A stretch of 64,000 nucleotides of DNA, taken from Eucalyptus grandis. Its lineage: Eukaryota > Streptophyta > Magnoliopsida > Myrtales > Myrtaceae. Position 1 is the stretch's first letter, and each line of letters opens with the position of its first letter. The translations under genes were made by a program, and so were the position numbers. The notes under the pieces are model-generated. The model was not told the DNA's origin. It searched no databases and was given only the letters and a program-made list of their open reading frames with translations. Where the stretch lies: NCBI RefSeq assembly GCF_016545825.1, contig NC_052619.1, positions 9,129,501-9,193,500 of the forward strand. Reading direction: 5' to 3'. Shown here one piece after another: positions 47,429 to 58,695 of this stretch.

Positions 47429-47903
47429 ACATGCGTCTATTTAATTCATGTATCTCTTCTATACATGAACTAAAAAATCTCTATAAATAGATGGGAGCAT
47501 AGAGATTCATTACGATCTTTTAGTTTTTGGTTTTTCCTACTTGATTCCAAAAAGGCTCTAATATACTTTTCTACTCTTCTAATTTTTCTGAGTGTGCTGG
47601 TTCAATTGAACGGTTCGACTGAGTCCTGTTTGCATAGTATTAACTCAAACAGGTTCAAGGTGTTGTATCTTGGGAGGTATAGTTCATGAATCTGTGGGGC
47701 ATCTTTGGCAAGAACTAATCATCTTAAGGAGATTCAGTTATCCATACCTCACCTCCAATTTTATGTTATTTTTCAGTGATATCTTATTTTCTTCTTCTCC
47801 AAGATTGGTAAAAGGAAGGATATTATAAAGTCGTTATCATCTTCTTTATATTGATGTTCTGATTACAACAAACAGTTTGCTTTCTCTGGATTAATTTCCA
47901 ACA

Positions 47904-48089
47904 GGGTCAAGAAAGTTGCCTTAACACTCGAAACTGATGTCACGGCAGGGATAAGTGGCGACCTAGATGAAGTCTCTCGCAGGCAAAATGCGTTTGGCAT
48001 AAACTCATACAAGAAGCCGCTTGCCAAGGGCTTCTTCCACTTCGTGTTCGAGGCTTTCAAGGATCTCAGAATCATGATTCTCCTTGTCT
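47904..48089 (+). pseudogene. ACA Ca2+-ATPase copy F, continuation of exon 1
   Basis: After the Copia element the exon resumes: VKKVALTLETDVTAGISGDLDE, with SRRQNAFGINSYKKP, GFFHFVFEAFKDL and IMILLV. This is the region before the first membrane segment of P2B pumps. Homology stops abruptly at 48089, where others continue CAGLSPG. The rest of the gene is absent. The minus-strand frame 48075-47863 is a shadow. Confidence 0.85.
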
Positions 48090-48561
48090 AAGGAGATTGT
48101 GTTGAAAAGTCATTGTGGAGTAATTAAAAGTGCATGTACAGTTATAGTGAAATTCAAGCAATGCTTAGAATCGAAAGATGTCTATGGCAGTTGAGCTCAT
48201 GAGGGGCTATAGGAGATTAGAGTGAAGCTTGGATTCCAACAAAGTGATTGTAACTGGGCTTTAATGTTGAGCCAAGGTAGAGACTGTCGGAAATATGTCT
48301 TAACTTTTAGCTCGAAAAGAAAACTTTTGTAATTTGGCTAATTTCCTAGTTTGAGTTGGCTCCCTACTTCAATTTTTCCCTCTTATGATGAGGTTTTCTC
48401 AAAAAGGGTTTCCTATTTTGTATCCAAATCTTGTGTGTGCGTGCCCGTGTGTGTGTGAGGAGTATCAAAAAGACGATCTTGTTCGTGAATTGCACCCCCA
48501 AGTGTTTGAAGCCTTAAAAAAAAGGTGTGGTGAGATTTTGTGTAATTCATTTGTAAAATTA
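48090..48561. other. Stretch without recognisable gene
   Basis: It lies between the end of ACA fragment F and a solo LTR. A short GT-rich tract (near 48433-48460) is present. The frame at 48385-48621 runs into the LTR and has no motif. Confidence 0.35.
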
Positions 48562-48566
48562 ATATT

Positions 48567-50361
48567 TGTCGCAACCTATCGCTCGAGGGAGGGAATAGGT
48601 TTAGGGGTACTGCCTAAATGACGGATCTAAGGCCTATGGTTAGGCACGCACTCTCTCATGCCCATATCTCGCTCGACATTAAGGTGTTCTTAAGAATTTT
48701 GCAATAAGAAGTTGACAATAGCCTATTGGGGTCGACTAGAAACCCAGTGAGGCATATGAGTATACCTCACTTCCTACGCAACCAGAGAATCTAGGGTGAG
48801 GACTTGATTACGCTAATTAATCAATTAGTACTCTTTTAGTACCTAATCTTATTCATTTAAAAAAAAAAAGGATTTTTGTCAAGTTATTTAAATTGGTTTT
48901 ATGCATATCCACTAACATGTGAGGTGATTATACGGGTACGCAACCATTAAAATAACGATTATAGCTACCAAGATCATAATTGTAGTAAAATTGAACATAT
49001 GCAATTAAACATTATTAACTATGCAAACTAAACTGCGATATAATCAATATATGAGCAAATAAAAGCCTAATTATACTATGAAGGCAAAACATGACAATTC
49101 CCAACCAAACCCTATATATTTTAGATTTTCGAATTTTAAATAAAATATATATGATTTTTTTTGGCAAACTGGATTGGGTCTAATTTGACCCGACCTAGTC
49201 GATGGGGTCGGTCCAACCTGCCTAGGTCAGGCCCCACCAACCCTGGTCAGGCCTTCGCTAGGCCAGAATTGGGCCTCAACCGGTGGGCCCAATCCCTTGC
49301 AAAAAAGGGATTCTGCAGGCCCACAGCCCATACCAACTTTGGGCTGTGGGCTACAAAAGAAAGGGGCCAAGCAGTTTGCCAGCCAAGCACAACGGCACCA
49401 TCCTAGTTAGATGTGGGGGCGACTTTTGACCCCCTGACGCCAAAGGGCTTCAACGGCGACGGCACGGGGGTTTTAGGGCGAGCTCTGATGATGTGCGCAA
49501 GGACTCACGACTCCAACCTCCCTTGGCTCCAACGACACAGCTCCCAGGAACTTGACCTAAACGATGTAGGAGAGAGAGGGACGTAGCCCAGGGCCCTAAA
49601 CGATGAGAATATGGGGGAATTTCGTTGTCGAGTAGGTAGCATGCACTGATGAACCTAGGGATCTTCAGCTCGATTGAGACGCGAGCACGGGTCCGGGGGG
49701 TTAATGGGGATACCAGGACACTAAGGAATGCAACAAGGATGATTGGGGAGGCCGGAGCTTGCCCGAACCGGTCGAGGTGAGCTCTGGCCGGCTTGATTTC
49801 GAGGAACGCACACAAGGTGTTCAGTGAAATACCAACCTAGGCTCTCGAGGAAACAACGGCGGTGGCGGTGGTCGGGGCAACGCGTCGGCGGCGATAACGG
49901 TGGCCCGGAGACTCCTTTTCCTTGGCTTCTTCTCCACCAGCTTTTTTCTTTTTGGTTCCTTCTTCCTCTCCAATTTTTCTTCTCTCGATTCTCCCCTGCT
50001 CCTGCTCCTGCTCCTATCTTCTACTCCTATCTTTTTCGCTCCTCTCTTCTGCTCCTATCTTTTTCTGCTCCTATCTTCTGCTCTTGCTCTGCTCTTATCT
50101 TTTATGCAGGTTTGCTTGTGAAGATGGCATTGAGGAAGGAGACAGCTGGGGCACAGGTCGAGCTAAAGCGAGAGGGAAACTGGGCCGAGCCGGGCGTGCA
50201 TGAGAGAAGAAAAGGGAGAGGCAGGTTGGGCCAAGGCCGGATTTGGCCCAACCCGAGCCCCCTCTAGTTCTCTTTTTCCTTTTTCCTTTCTTTTTTTGTT
50301 GTTGTTGTTTTGTTGTTTTGTTTTTTTTTTTTTTGTTTCTGTTTAAAAATAGGTGTCAACA
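48567..50361 (-). mobile_element. Solo LTR (1795 bp), minus strand, same family as 1-2468
   Basis: On the minus strand it starts tgttgacacctatttttaaa and ends taggttgcgaca, with TG...CA ends. A perfect 5-bp duplication, atatt, lies at 48562-48566 and 50362-50366. The minus-strand 3' third (about 48860-48567) matches 2290-2468 in order: aataggcta, gagatatgg, aggca(g/a)tacc, and aggtcgtgaca-type end. The GC-rich block 49180-50270 yields long frames (49450-49815 minus, 49824-50267 plus) with a CT-rich simple repeat near 49990-50110; these are not conserved and I do not call them genes. Confidence 0.85.
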
Positions 50362-50564
50362 ATATTATTTTGTAAGAATTTGTAAAGGCTAATTATTGTA
50401 TGGGTTATTGAATGTAATTGGGGGCAGTGAAATACTGAAAGTGTTTTAATGACTTGAACATGGTTTTATTTCAATTGTATCGCTTAGTGGAATTCTGTAC
50501 AAGCTTCCCATGGACATTTGTCACACCGACCAAACCATATAAGTCTAGCGTTTGGTTTATTTTT

Positions 50565-51570
50565 TTATGCCATTTATTTAATTAATCGATCGCTTGCTTC
50601 CCCAATATTATGTGTGTAAGGGTTAAGAAAATTTTCACCTTTAGAGTTCTTATTTTTTGCAGTATTATATTTGGTGAGATCATACTGGGGTTACAGTAAA
50701 AGTGAGGGACGTAGCAGAAAATGTGTTTCCACGGAAGCCCGCGATTAAGTTCATTTGACGGGCCTTGGAGGGGGAGTCAACGAAAGGTCAAAAGATATGC
50801 TGGGAGGATGAGACTCACCAATGCTGCGTTACGGAAGGTCTGCAACTCGTACATGGAGTATACAAAGCTCTCTATGTAAAATAAACATAGTATTGTTATT
50901 GGTGCGGCAGAATTTTTGCAGCGTGTAAGCTTGTTAACAACAAGACTATTGCCTTGTGTTGATTTAGGTAAAGTCAAATTGATCGTGAAGACATTGACTG
51001 ATAATATAAAACGCTACGTATCATGAGAATATGATGGCAGATATGGGTTATCACGTATCACAAAAATGCAGGATTGACATTAATACCAATAGAAAGAGTT
51101 AGGAGACAGACTGAATCATCCGCAAGAAGCAATGCTCCAAACCCATCGAGTAAATATAAAGAAAAAAAGAAACTACTCCTTCCAGAAAGTCATTTCAATC
51201 AGATAAGGATCGAAGATCGAGGCTCCTACGGCACCTACCAATAATTTTGTATTTTTTGTTTTCTTTTACATAAACGAGTCCCATGGACTTGCACCGTGTT
51301 TAAACCATGTCTACATACATTTTCCAGGATGTTTCTTTCCACCCACATTTTATTCTTCCCTCTCGTACATTTTCTTGGTCCTCTCTCCAACTCGACCGGC
51401 AGGACTTAATTCAGGTAAATGCATGCATCGCTAGCTCTCGAATTTTCTTGATAAGGACGATTTGTTCAATTTTTCTTCTTTTTTTTTTTTTATATAAATA
51501 AGAATATATTTGTTGATGTAGACTCTCGCGTCAGCTTCTGACGGACGAGCAGCCGAGTTGGAATCTCTTT
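50565..51570 (-). repeat. Second minus-oriented ACA promoter/3'-spacer block
   Basis: This aligns with 2880-3990 throughout: aagggt(t/g)aagaaaatttt, gtttccacg(g)aagcccgcgatt, gaaaggtcaaaagatatgc, and gtagactct with gacggacgagcagccga. No gene is attached at either side. It implies that a minus-strand ACA member once lay next to it, or that a block from near copy A was duplicated. Confidence 0.72.
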
Positions 51571-53056
51571 GAATCGAAGAAACAGGAGGAGGGACCCGGT
51601 TGCACGTTCGTCTCATGGTTTTTGGCTATGTCATTATTCTTTTAATGGCCATAATTTTTGTGGTTTTACAGTATAAAGGGCATTCTCGACAATTTATTAT
51701 GGAAGTTCCATATTCTGGTAGCCGGAACTGCACGCTTGGATTGTGTGGACAACGTGTCTCCATCACTTGACGGCACCGTCTTCGTTGCATTGCCCAAAAG
51801 AATTTTATCATACAATCCCAAAGCACAGAATTGCCATTTCCAATCATTCGTCAACTCTATCGAGAAGAAACAATTACAGCCATATCTATACTCCCTAAAA
51901 ACTTACCTCGAAATAGGAAACCTCCAAACAAAAAGCTCAATTGAAAATTTCTCATAACGTTCACTTAATGAAGCTACACAATAGACTAGCATGTATAAAT
52001 TTGATTTAATTCCTCAAGGGGAAAAAGGCATTTATTGTTCATATAAGAAAAAAGATATATTAGGATGTGTTCTTATTTGATAATTTTCGTAAGTCGGTTT
52101 TGTGTATATATATATATTGCCAGGTGAACCTCGAGCTCGTCGATCTTAAGCTCGTACTTTACACTCTTGCTTTTTATTTTCTTTATTTACTTTACCATGT
52201 AGTTGTACATTGTTCAAGCAAATGGCTTTACATACTTTGCTTCTTTTTTCTTTTGTTTATTAGAACACAAAAGACACAGGGGGAGAACAGGCTACTCAAC
52301 CGAAAGATTCTCATTAGGGCTGTACATGCTTTGCTTCTTTTCTCTTTTGCTTCTTTTTAAAATCCATATGAACATTTTTATTAGAGTAGATGAGCGTTTG
52401 GTAACAATAAGAAAACAAAGATATGAAGCAAATTTGCTTGGATTTAAAGGCAAGTTCATATTTGATGGATTTATAGGTTGGTAAGTGATACATGCCTAAA
52501 TGGTTTAGAAAATATTTTCCTTATCGAGCACTAGAAAATATTTTCCGAAATATTTTCAGGTTTTAGCTGAATACCAAAATATGTTGTCATTTTCCTATAA
52601 AATAACATCTAGGAAAATATTTTTCGAAAATGACCCATTTTTCGCAAAACGAACGGATCCTAAGCATCGCTTAAACTTCACTATAACCGTGGACCTCATT
52701 AGAACACCAATTTGACATCCACTTTTAATTACTGCACAACAATTTTTCAACGCAACCTTCTCAACTATAGATGTAAAAACACTTTTGCATCCATATATGT
52801 TAACAGATCGACATAAATTTTGTTGAACTCAACAGTTATAACAACCATTAACTATATAGATTTAACCTCATTATAAGTATTATCTCTATCGATTAACACA
52901 CTAGTACTTTCTACTTCAAGTGTTTCTAGTTGCAGCTCCACCTTCTGTTCAAATTCGTATAAACACTGTCACAAACACTCATATTTAAAAGTATTGAAGA
53001 TTTGTCAAATGTAGCTTTTCTGCTGATAATAAATGACAAATTCTAATTCACAACAC
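51571..53056. other. Spacer upstream of ACA copy C, including block shared with 30040-30265
   Basis: 51790-52040 repeats 30040-30265 (atacaatcccaaagca, gaattgccatttcc, ggaaacctccaaac). 52500-52680 is rich in gaaaatattttcc words in both orientations, like a small palindromic element whose ends I cannot fix. The frames at 51658-51957 and 52067-52484 have no clear family. No gene is called. Confidence 0.45.
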
Positions 53057-53575
53057 AGCATTGCGTCTCATCCTCCTTGCATATCTTTCGACTATTCGCG
53101 GACTCCCCATCCCAAGCCCGTCAAATTAAGTCAATCGCGGGCTTTCCTGGAAACGCGTTTGCCCCTGCGCCCCTCGATTTCGCTATAACCCGAGTATGCA
53201 CTCACAAAATATGTTGCACTGGTCCACAATCACCCGTCGTTTTGCATCGGGTCTCTCCTCTGCGTGAGTTTTTCGGGTCGTCCTTTCTCGGAAGCCCGCT
53301 GGCAGCTTCCGTGTTCCGCAATCACACGGTAGCCCGGCTTGCCGCTTAATGACATCGCCCTCCGGCGGTTCCCTTGAGCACGTATATAAAACCCATGCGA
53401 TCGGACATCATTCCACAAACTCCAAGATTGCTTTTTCCGTTGCTATCACAACACAATCAGAGTTCCTCTCTTTTGTCTTGCCATTTGCATTGTGCGGCCC
53501 TACCTGTGCATCTCTGCCCATCGCTGAGGAGTGGTGACTCCTTCCGCTCCTAGGCCACCTCGAATCGCCCGAGCA
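53057..53575 (+). promoter_or_regulatory. Promoter/5'UTR of ACA copy C
   Basis: A TATATAAA box at 53383-53390 lies 193 bp before the ATG at 53576. The segment 53057-53400 aligns with the orphan promoter 25220-25770 and, inverted, with 3000-3150 and 50690-50820. It is the best-preserved promoter of the array and could still drive transcription. Confidence 0.6.
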
Positions 53576-56500
53576 ATGGCCTCCGTGAGGCAAAGAAGAA
53601 ATCCTTTCCGCACTTCGATTTCGATCCCAGATCAACCCAGCTCATTCCGGATTGATCAGTCAGAGCTCACAAGGCTGGTCAATGAGAAGGACCTCGGCGA
53701 CCTCCGAGAAAAACACGGCGGCTTAGGGGGAATCGCCCGCGCCCTTAATACTGATTTCAATGGAATCAGCGGCGAACCGGATGACGTCACTCGCAGGCAA
53801 AACGCATTCGGTGTCAACACATTCAAGCGGCCCGCCAAGGGCTTCTTCCACTTTTTGCTCGAGGCTTTCAAGGACCTCACGCACCTGATTCTTCTTGTTT
53901 GCGCTGGGCTTTCGCCCGGGCTCGCGATCAAGGAGAGCGGGCTCAGGGAAGGCTGGTACAGCGGCGGGAGCTCATTCTTCTCAGTTTTCCTCGTGATTGT
54001 GGTGTCCGCCGTGTGCAAATACCAGCAGAACCGGCAGTTTGATAAATTGTATGGGGCTACCGGTAATATTCTCTTCGATGTGCTAAGAAAGGGCCAGCAT
54101 CAGCAAGTGTCCAGATCCATGATCGTCGTCGGAGATGTCGTTTTTATCAAGACCAACGATCAAGTCCCAGCAGACGGTCTGTGCTTCCCTGGGCGCCGCT
54201 TGTGGGTATGGACGAGAACTTGTACTGTTTCAATCGCATCAGTTTCGCGTATTAACTCATGTTAGTTTCCTCCAGAAATATATAGTATTAGAGTGCGACA
54301 CCTGGTCAATAAGCCATAACTCTCAAGACGCCTACACTTAAGTCGCCATAACTTTAAAATGACACTTAAGTGCCATCATCGGAGAAATGGGACACTTAAG
54401 TGCCACTCCAAAAATCCGGCCAAATGGCCGACATGGCGACTTTTCCTAAGGAGCTCGGTCCAAAACGGCGTCGTTTTGCGCGCCGACGTGGCGGAAAAAC
54501 GACGCCGTTTCGCTACGTGTAAATAATAAGATATAAATTAATTAAATTAGATTTAAAATATTCAAAAATTTTAAAAAAAATAAGAAAATTTAAAAAAATT
54601 AAAAAAATTAAGAAAATTTTAAAAATTAAGAAAATTTTAAAATTTTAAAAATTTTAAAAATTAAGAAAATTTTAAAATTTTAAAAATTTTAAAAATTAAG
54701 AAAATTTTAAAATTTTAAAATTTTAAAAATTAATAAAATTTTAAAAATTTTAAAAATTTTAAAAATTAGAAAATTTAAAAAATTTAAAAAATAAGAAAAT
54801 TTAAGAAAAATTTAAAAATTAAGAAAATTTTAAAAATTAAGAAAATTTTAAAATTAAGAAAATTTTAAAAAATTAAGAAAATTTAAAAAATTAAGAAAAA
54901 ATTAAAAAAATTAAGAAAAATTAAAAAAATTAAGAAAAAATTAAAAAAATTAAAAAAAATTAAGAAAATTTTAATTTTTTAAATTAAGAAAATTTTAAAT
55001 TTTTTAAATTAAGAAAATTTTAAATTTTTTAAATTAAGAAAATTTTAAATTTTTTAAATTAAGAAAATTTTAAATTTTTTAAATTAAGAAAATTTTAAAT
55101 TTTTTAAAAAATTAAGAAAAATTATAAAAATAAAATTATAAAAAAGTTATAAAAAATGGGGGTGGGAGGCCGAACGGGCGGCTCCCTTGCCGCCACCGGC
55201 GGCTCCCTCACCGCCGCCACCTCCACCGCCGCCTCCCCCTTTTTTAATTTTTTTATTTTTTTTAAAATTTTTTATTTTTTTAAATTTTTTTAAATTAAAA
55301 TTTTTAAAATTTTCTTATTTTTAAATTTTTTTAATTTTTTAAAATTAAAGTTTTTAAAATTAAAATTTTTAAAATTTTCTTATTTTTTATTTTTTTAAAT
55401 TTTTTTTAAATTAAATTTTTAAAATTTTTTAATTTTTAAATTTTTTTAATTTTTAATTTTTTTTAAAATTAAATTTTTAAATTTTCTTATTTTTTTAAAA
55501 TTTTTTTTAATTTTTAAATTTTTTTAAAATTAAAATTTTTAAAATTTTCTTATTTTTTTTAAAATTAAAATTTTTAAAATTTTCTTATTTTTTTAAATTT
55601 TTTAATTTTTTAAAATTAAAATTTTCATAATTTTCTTTTTTTTTAAAATTTTTAAAATTAAAATTTTTAAAATTTTCTTATTTTTTAATTTTTTTAAAAT
55701 TTTTTTAAATTAAAATTTTATAATTTTCTTTTTTTAATTATTTAAAATTGTTTAAAATTAAATTTTCTAAAATTTTCTTTTTTTTTTTAATTTTTAAAAT
55801 TTTTTAAAAATTAAAATTTTTAAAATTTTCTTTTTTTTTAAATTTTTTTATTTTTTGAAATTTAAATTTTTAAAATTAAAACTTTTTAATTTTTTAATTT
55901 TTTTTTTTTTTTAATTTTTATGCCGATTTGGAGGCTCCCATGAGCCACGTAGGCAAATAATAATAATAAAATATCGCACGTAGGATTCCTAAGAAGGGTC
56001 GCGGAGGTGGGACTTAAGTGTCCCATTCGGAAAAAAAAGACTTAGGCAGTGTCCGGCGTGCTGGGTTACATCTGTGGTGTACTTTTGCCATAGTATTAGT
56101 ATTACAAAGTTCGAGCCCAGGTTGATTTATTAGTTAAGTAATCAGTTCAAAGAAATGTAAAAGCGTACGATATTCTGTTTGATACTGCACACTGTCATTT
56201 TCATAATTTTAATTCTATGACAATGAGGAAAGTAAGGGTTTTTAATTCGTAATTCCAGTCGTAGGAGAACAAACTTTCTTAAAAAATTTTACTGGAAAAA
56301 GTATACTTAAACATAATCCATTTCTTCTCGGGTTAATATTTATTCAGGTTTCATTTTCTTTGTTTCAACTCGAGACTCCGCGTCCTAGCGTCACTAAATC
56401 ATGTGCGACATTTGGATTATCAATTTAGGTCGATAAATCGAGCATGACCGGGGAGAGTGGTCGCGTAGAAGAGAAGAACGTTCAGAATCCATTCCTGTTC

Positions 56501-58695
56501 TCTGGAGCAAAGGTCGTTCATGGGGAAGCTCCGATGCTGGTCACAGCGGTTGGGATGAACACAAAGGAGGGCACGATGATGAGTTCAATCAACCGCGGCA
56601 GCAGCGAGGAGACCCTTTACAGGCTTGGCTCAACAAGCTCACCTCGTCGATTAGCAAAGTCAGCTTGGTGGTCAATTGTCTGGTTCTTGTGGTTCTGCAA
56701 ATTCTCTACTTCACGGGAAAAAAACAGGGCGCGAACAGGAAACGGGAATTCGATCCAAGCCAAACGATGGGCGACAACATCATGAACTCTGTGGGGGGAA
56801 AAATTGCAGCCACAGTGACAATCGTTTCGGTCATGATTCCCGAAGGATTGCCAATCGCGGTAACACTCATTCTTGCTTATTCAATGAAGAGCATGAGGGA
56901 TTGGGCGATGGTGAGGAAGCTTTGGGCCTGTGAGACAATGGGGTCAGCCACCACTATTTGCATCGAGAAGACTGGCACTCTCACGACGAACCAGATGAAA
57001 GTGACGAAATTGTGGGTCGGCCAAGGCTTCGCGGCAGAAAACGGGTGCTCCTCTGCCTCCAAGTTTGTCCTGGATTTGATTCGGGTTGGAGTTGCTTTGA
57101 ACACAAATGGCGGCGTCTACAATCCAGAACCATCTTCAACATCGGTGTACGGGTTATTCCGTAGTCCCACCGAGAAAGCGATTCTTTCCTGGGCAGTTTC
57201 ACAATTAAGCATGGACACGCAGGAGATAAAGGAAAGCTGTCGAGTCATCGCACGCGAAGTCCTCGACAAGCGGAAGAGTAGAGGTGTCCAAATAAAGAAG
57301 ACCATGGATGACACAGTCCACGTGCACTGGAAAGGATGGCCAGAGATGATCTTGGCGATGTGCTCGAGCTTCTACGACCGGTCGGGGATGGTGAAAGATT
57401 TGGACGAAGATGAAAGGAAGAAATTCAAGCAGATAATCCAGGGGATGAGGGCGAGCGGCATGCGCTGCATCGCTTTTGCTCATAAACAATTCTGCGCAAA
57501 ATCCTGCGCAGAAGCGATCACAAAAGGAGAACACGATAACAAGATCCAAAAGGACAGCCTGACATTACTAGGACTCGTTGGTGTTATTGAACTGTGCTGT
57601 CCTGGTGTGGATCGCGTGGTCCAAGCTTTTCGGGACGCTGGAGTGAACGTCAAGATGATTACGGGAGACAACAGCTTCGTTGCTAAGGCCATCGCCAAAG
57701 AGTGCGGGATTCTCAAGCCTGAGGATGATGCCTCCGATGAAGCCATCGTGACGGGGGCTGATTTCCGCGACTACTCGATTGAGAAGAGGCTTGAAGAAGT
57801 TGAGAAAATCCGGGTCATGGCGAAATCCTCCTCTTCTGATAAGCTCCTCATGGTTCAATCCCTAAAGAAGAAAGGCCATGTGGTCGCCTTTGTAGGGGAC
57901 GGCATGAACGACGCATGGGCCCTCAAGGAAGCCCACATCGGGGTCTCGATGGGCATCCAAGGCATTGAGGTTGCCAAAGAGAGCTCGGACATTGTCATCC
58001 ACAGCGACAACTTCGCCTCTGTTGCGGAGGTGCTGCGTTGGGGTCGATGCATCTATGATAACATCCAGAAGTTCATTCAATTCAAGCTCACAGTAAACGT
58101 CGCGGCCCTTTTGATCAACTTTGTGGCCGCAATCTCCTCTCGTGACGTCCCTTTGACAGCCATCCAGCTCTTCTGGGTGAACCTGATTGTGGACACGCTT
58201 GGTGCCTTCGCCCTGTCCACAGACCTGTCCACAGAGCAGACCAGGGAGGTCATGAAAAAGCCCCCCGTGGGCTGGACCGAGCCACTCATAACAAACGTCA
58301 TGTGGAGGAATCTGGTGGGACAACCAATTTACCAAGTGGCTGTCCTCCTCACTCTACAATTCAAGGGCGAATTGATCTTTGGCGTGGACAAGGCGGTGAA
58401 GCGGACCCTGATATTTAACGTGTTCGTCCTGTGCCAGGTCTTCAACGAGTTCAATGCGAGGAAGCTTGCGAAGAAGAACATATTTGAGGGCATTCACAAG
58501 AACAAGCTGTTCCTAGGGATCATCTTCATGACGGTGGTCCTCCAGGTGGTGATGGTCGAGTTCCTGAAGCAGTTCGTGGTCACGAAGAGGTTGAGCTGGG
58601 GACAATGGGGTGCATGTGTCGGGATCGCAGCCGTGTCTTGGCCTATTGCTTGGGTTGTCAAGTGCATTCCGGTCCCGCGTACGCCAATCTTATAG
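53576..58695 (+). pseudogene. ACA12/13-like type 2B Ca2+-ATPase, copy C (frameshift, EKTGT)
   Basis: Exon 1 is 53576-54205 (210 codons); the intron is 54206-56428, enlarged by a 1.8-kb insertion; exon 2 is 56429-58695. The N-terminus is short: one DQ-rich repeat unit and no Trp anchor for calmodulin. TGES and PEGLP are intact, but the phosphorylated Asp is Glu (EKTGT, codon 56965-56967). KGAAE is KGWPE, DPCRPG is ELCCPG, TGDN and GDGMND are kept, and M6 keeps WVNLIVDT. One C is missing near 56613-56615 (accc against acccc in B), shifting the frame. From 56665 to the TAG at 58693 the frame is open for 676 codons, which is striking for a pseudogene. It ends PRTPIL, a few residues short of A. 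A dead pump by motif; whether a truncated protein is made is unknown. Confidence 0.9.
54292..56089. mobile_element. Foldback Mutator-like insertion in the intron of ACA copy C
   Basis: The intron of copy B shows the empty site (atagtattagtattac near 20500). In C a 10-bp duplication, atagtattag, lies at 54282-54291 and 56090-56099 around 1798 bp. Mutator-like elements make 8-11 bp duplications. Inside, aatgggacacttaagtgcc (54386 on) is mirrored by gacttaagtgtcccatt (56010-56027). A 600-bp A-rich tract (54540-55155; aagaaaattttaaa words) is mirrored by a T-rich tract (55240-55920; ttttaaaattttctta). A GC-rich core (55156-55240) sits at the tip. There is no transposase. Extreme ends are only weakly inverted. 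Confidence 0.75.

Larger units (their letters stand above)
37847..47903 (+). mobile_element. Copia LTR retrotransposon inserted in ACA copy F (with nested insertions)
   Basis: The 5' LTR is 37847-38586 (740 bp, tgttgtaatt to tttccaaca). The 3' LTR is 44099-44352 plus 47429-47903 once the nested element is removed. The LTRs are very similar and contain a TATA-like ctataaata (near 38163) and short attcatgtatctctt-type repeats. A purine run (gtggggga, 44090-44097) precedes the 3' LTR. The target duplication is gggta (37842-37846) and gggtc (47904-47908); joining the flanks restores the ACA reading GGVKKV, so the left copy carries the mutation. The interior is 38587-44098 and lacks most of the reverse transcriptase. 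The element is therefore non-autonomous. Confidence 0.9.

Noticed and set aside
49450..50267. Frames of 121 and 147 codons, one with hydrophobic Leu/Phe runs
   Set aside because: They lie in a solo LTR. The hydrophobic stretch is a CT-rich simple repeat and not a credible membrane protein.
51658..51957. Frame with SLDGTVFVALPKR after a good-looking splice acceptor (gtggttttacag), faintly like strictosidine-synthase-type proteins
   Set aside because: The similarity is a few residues, key blocks are missing, and neighbouring sequence is array spacer. A protein search would be needed to revive it.
54540..55920. Possible satellite or centromeric array
   Set aside because: The A-rich and T-rich halves are mirror images bounded by a 10-bp duplication, so it is one foldback insertion and not a tandem satellite.
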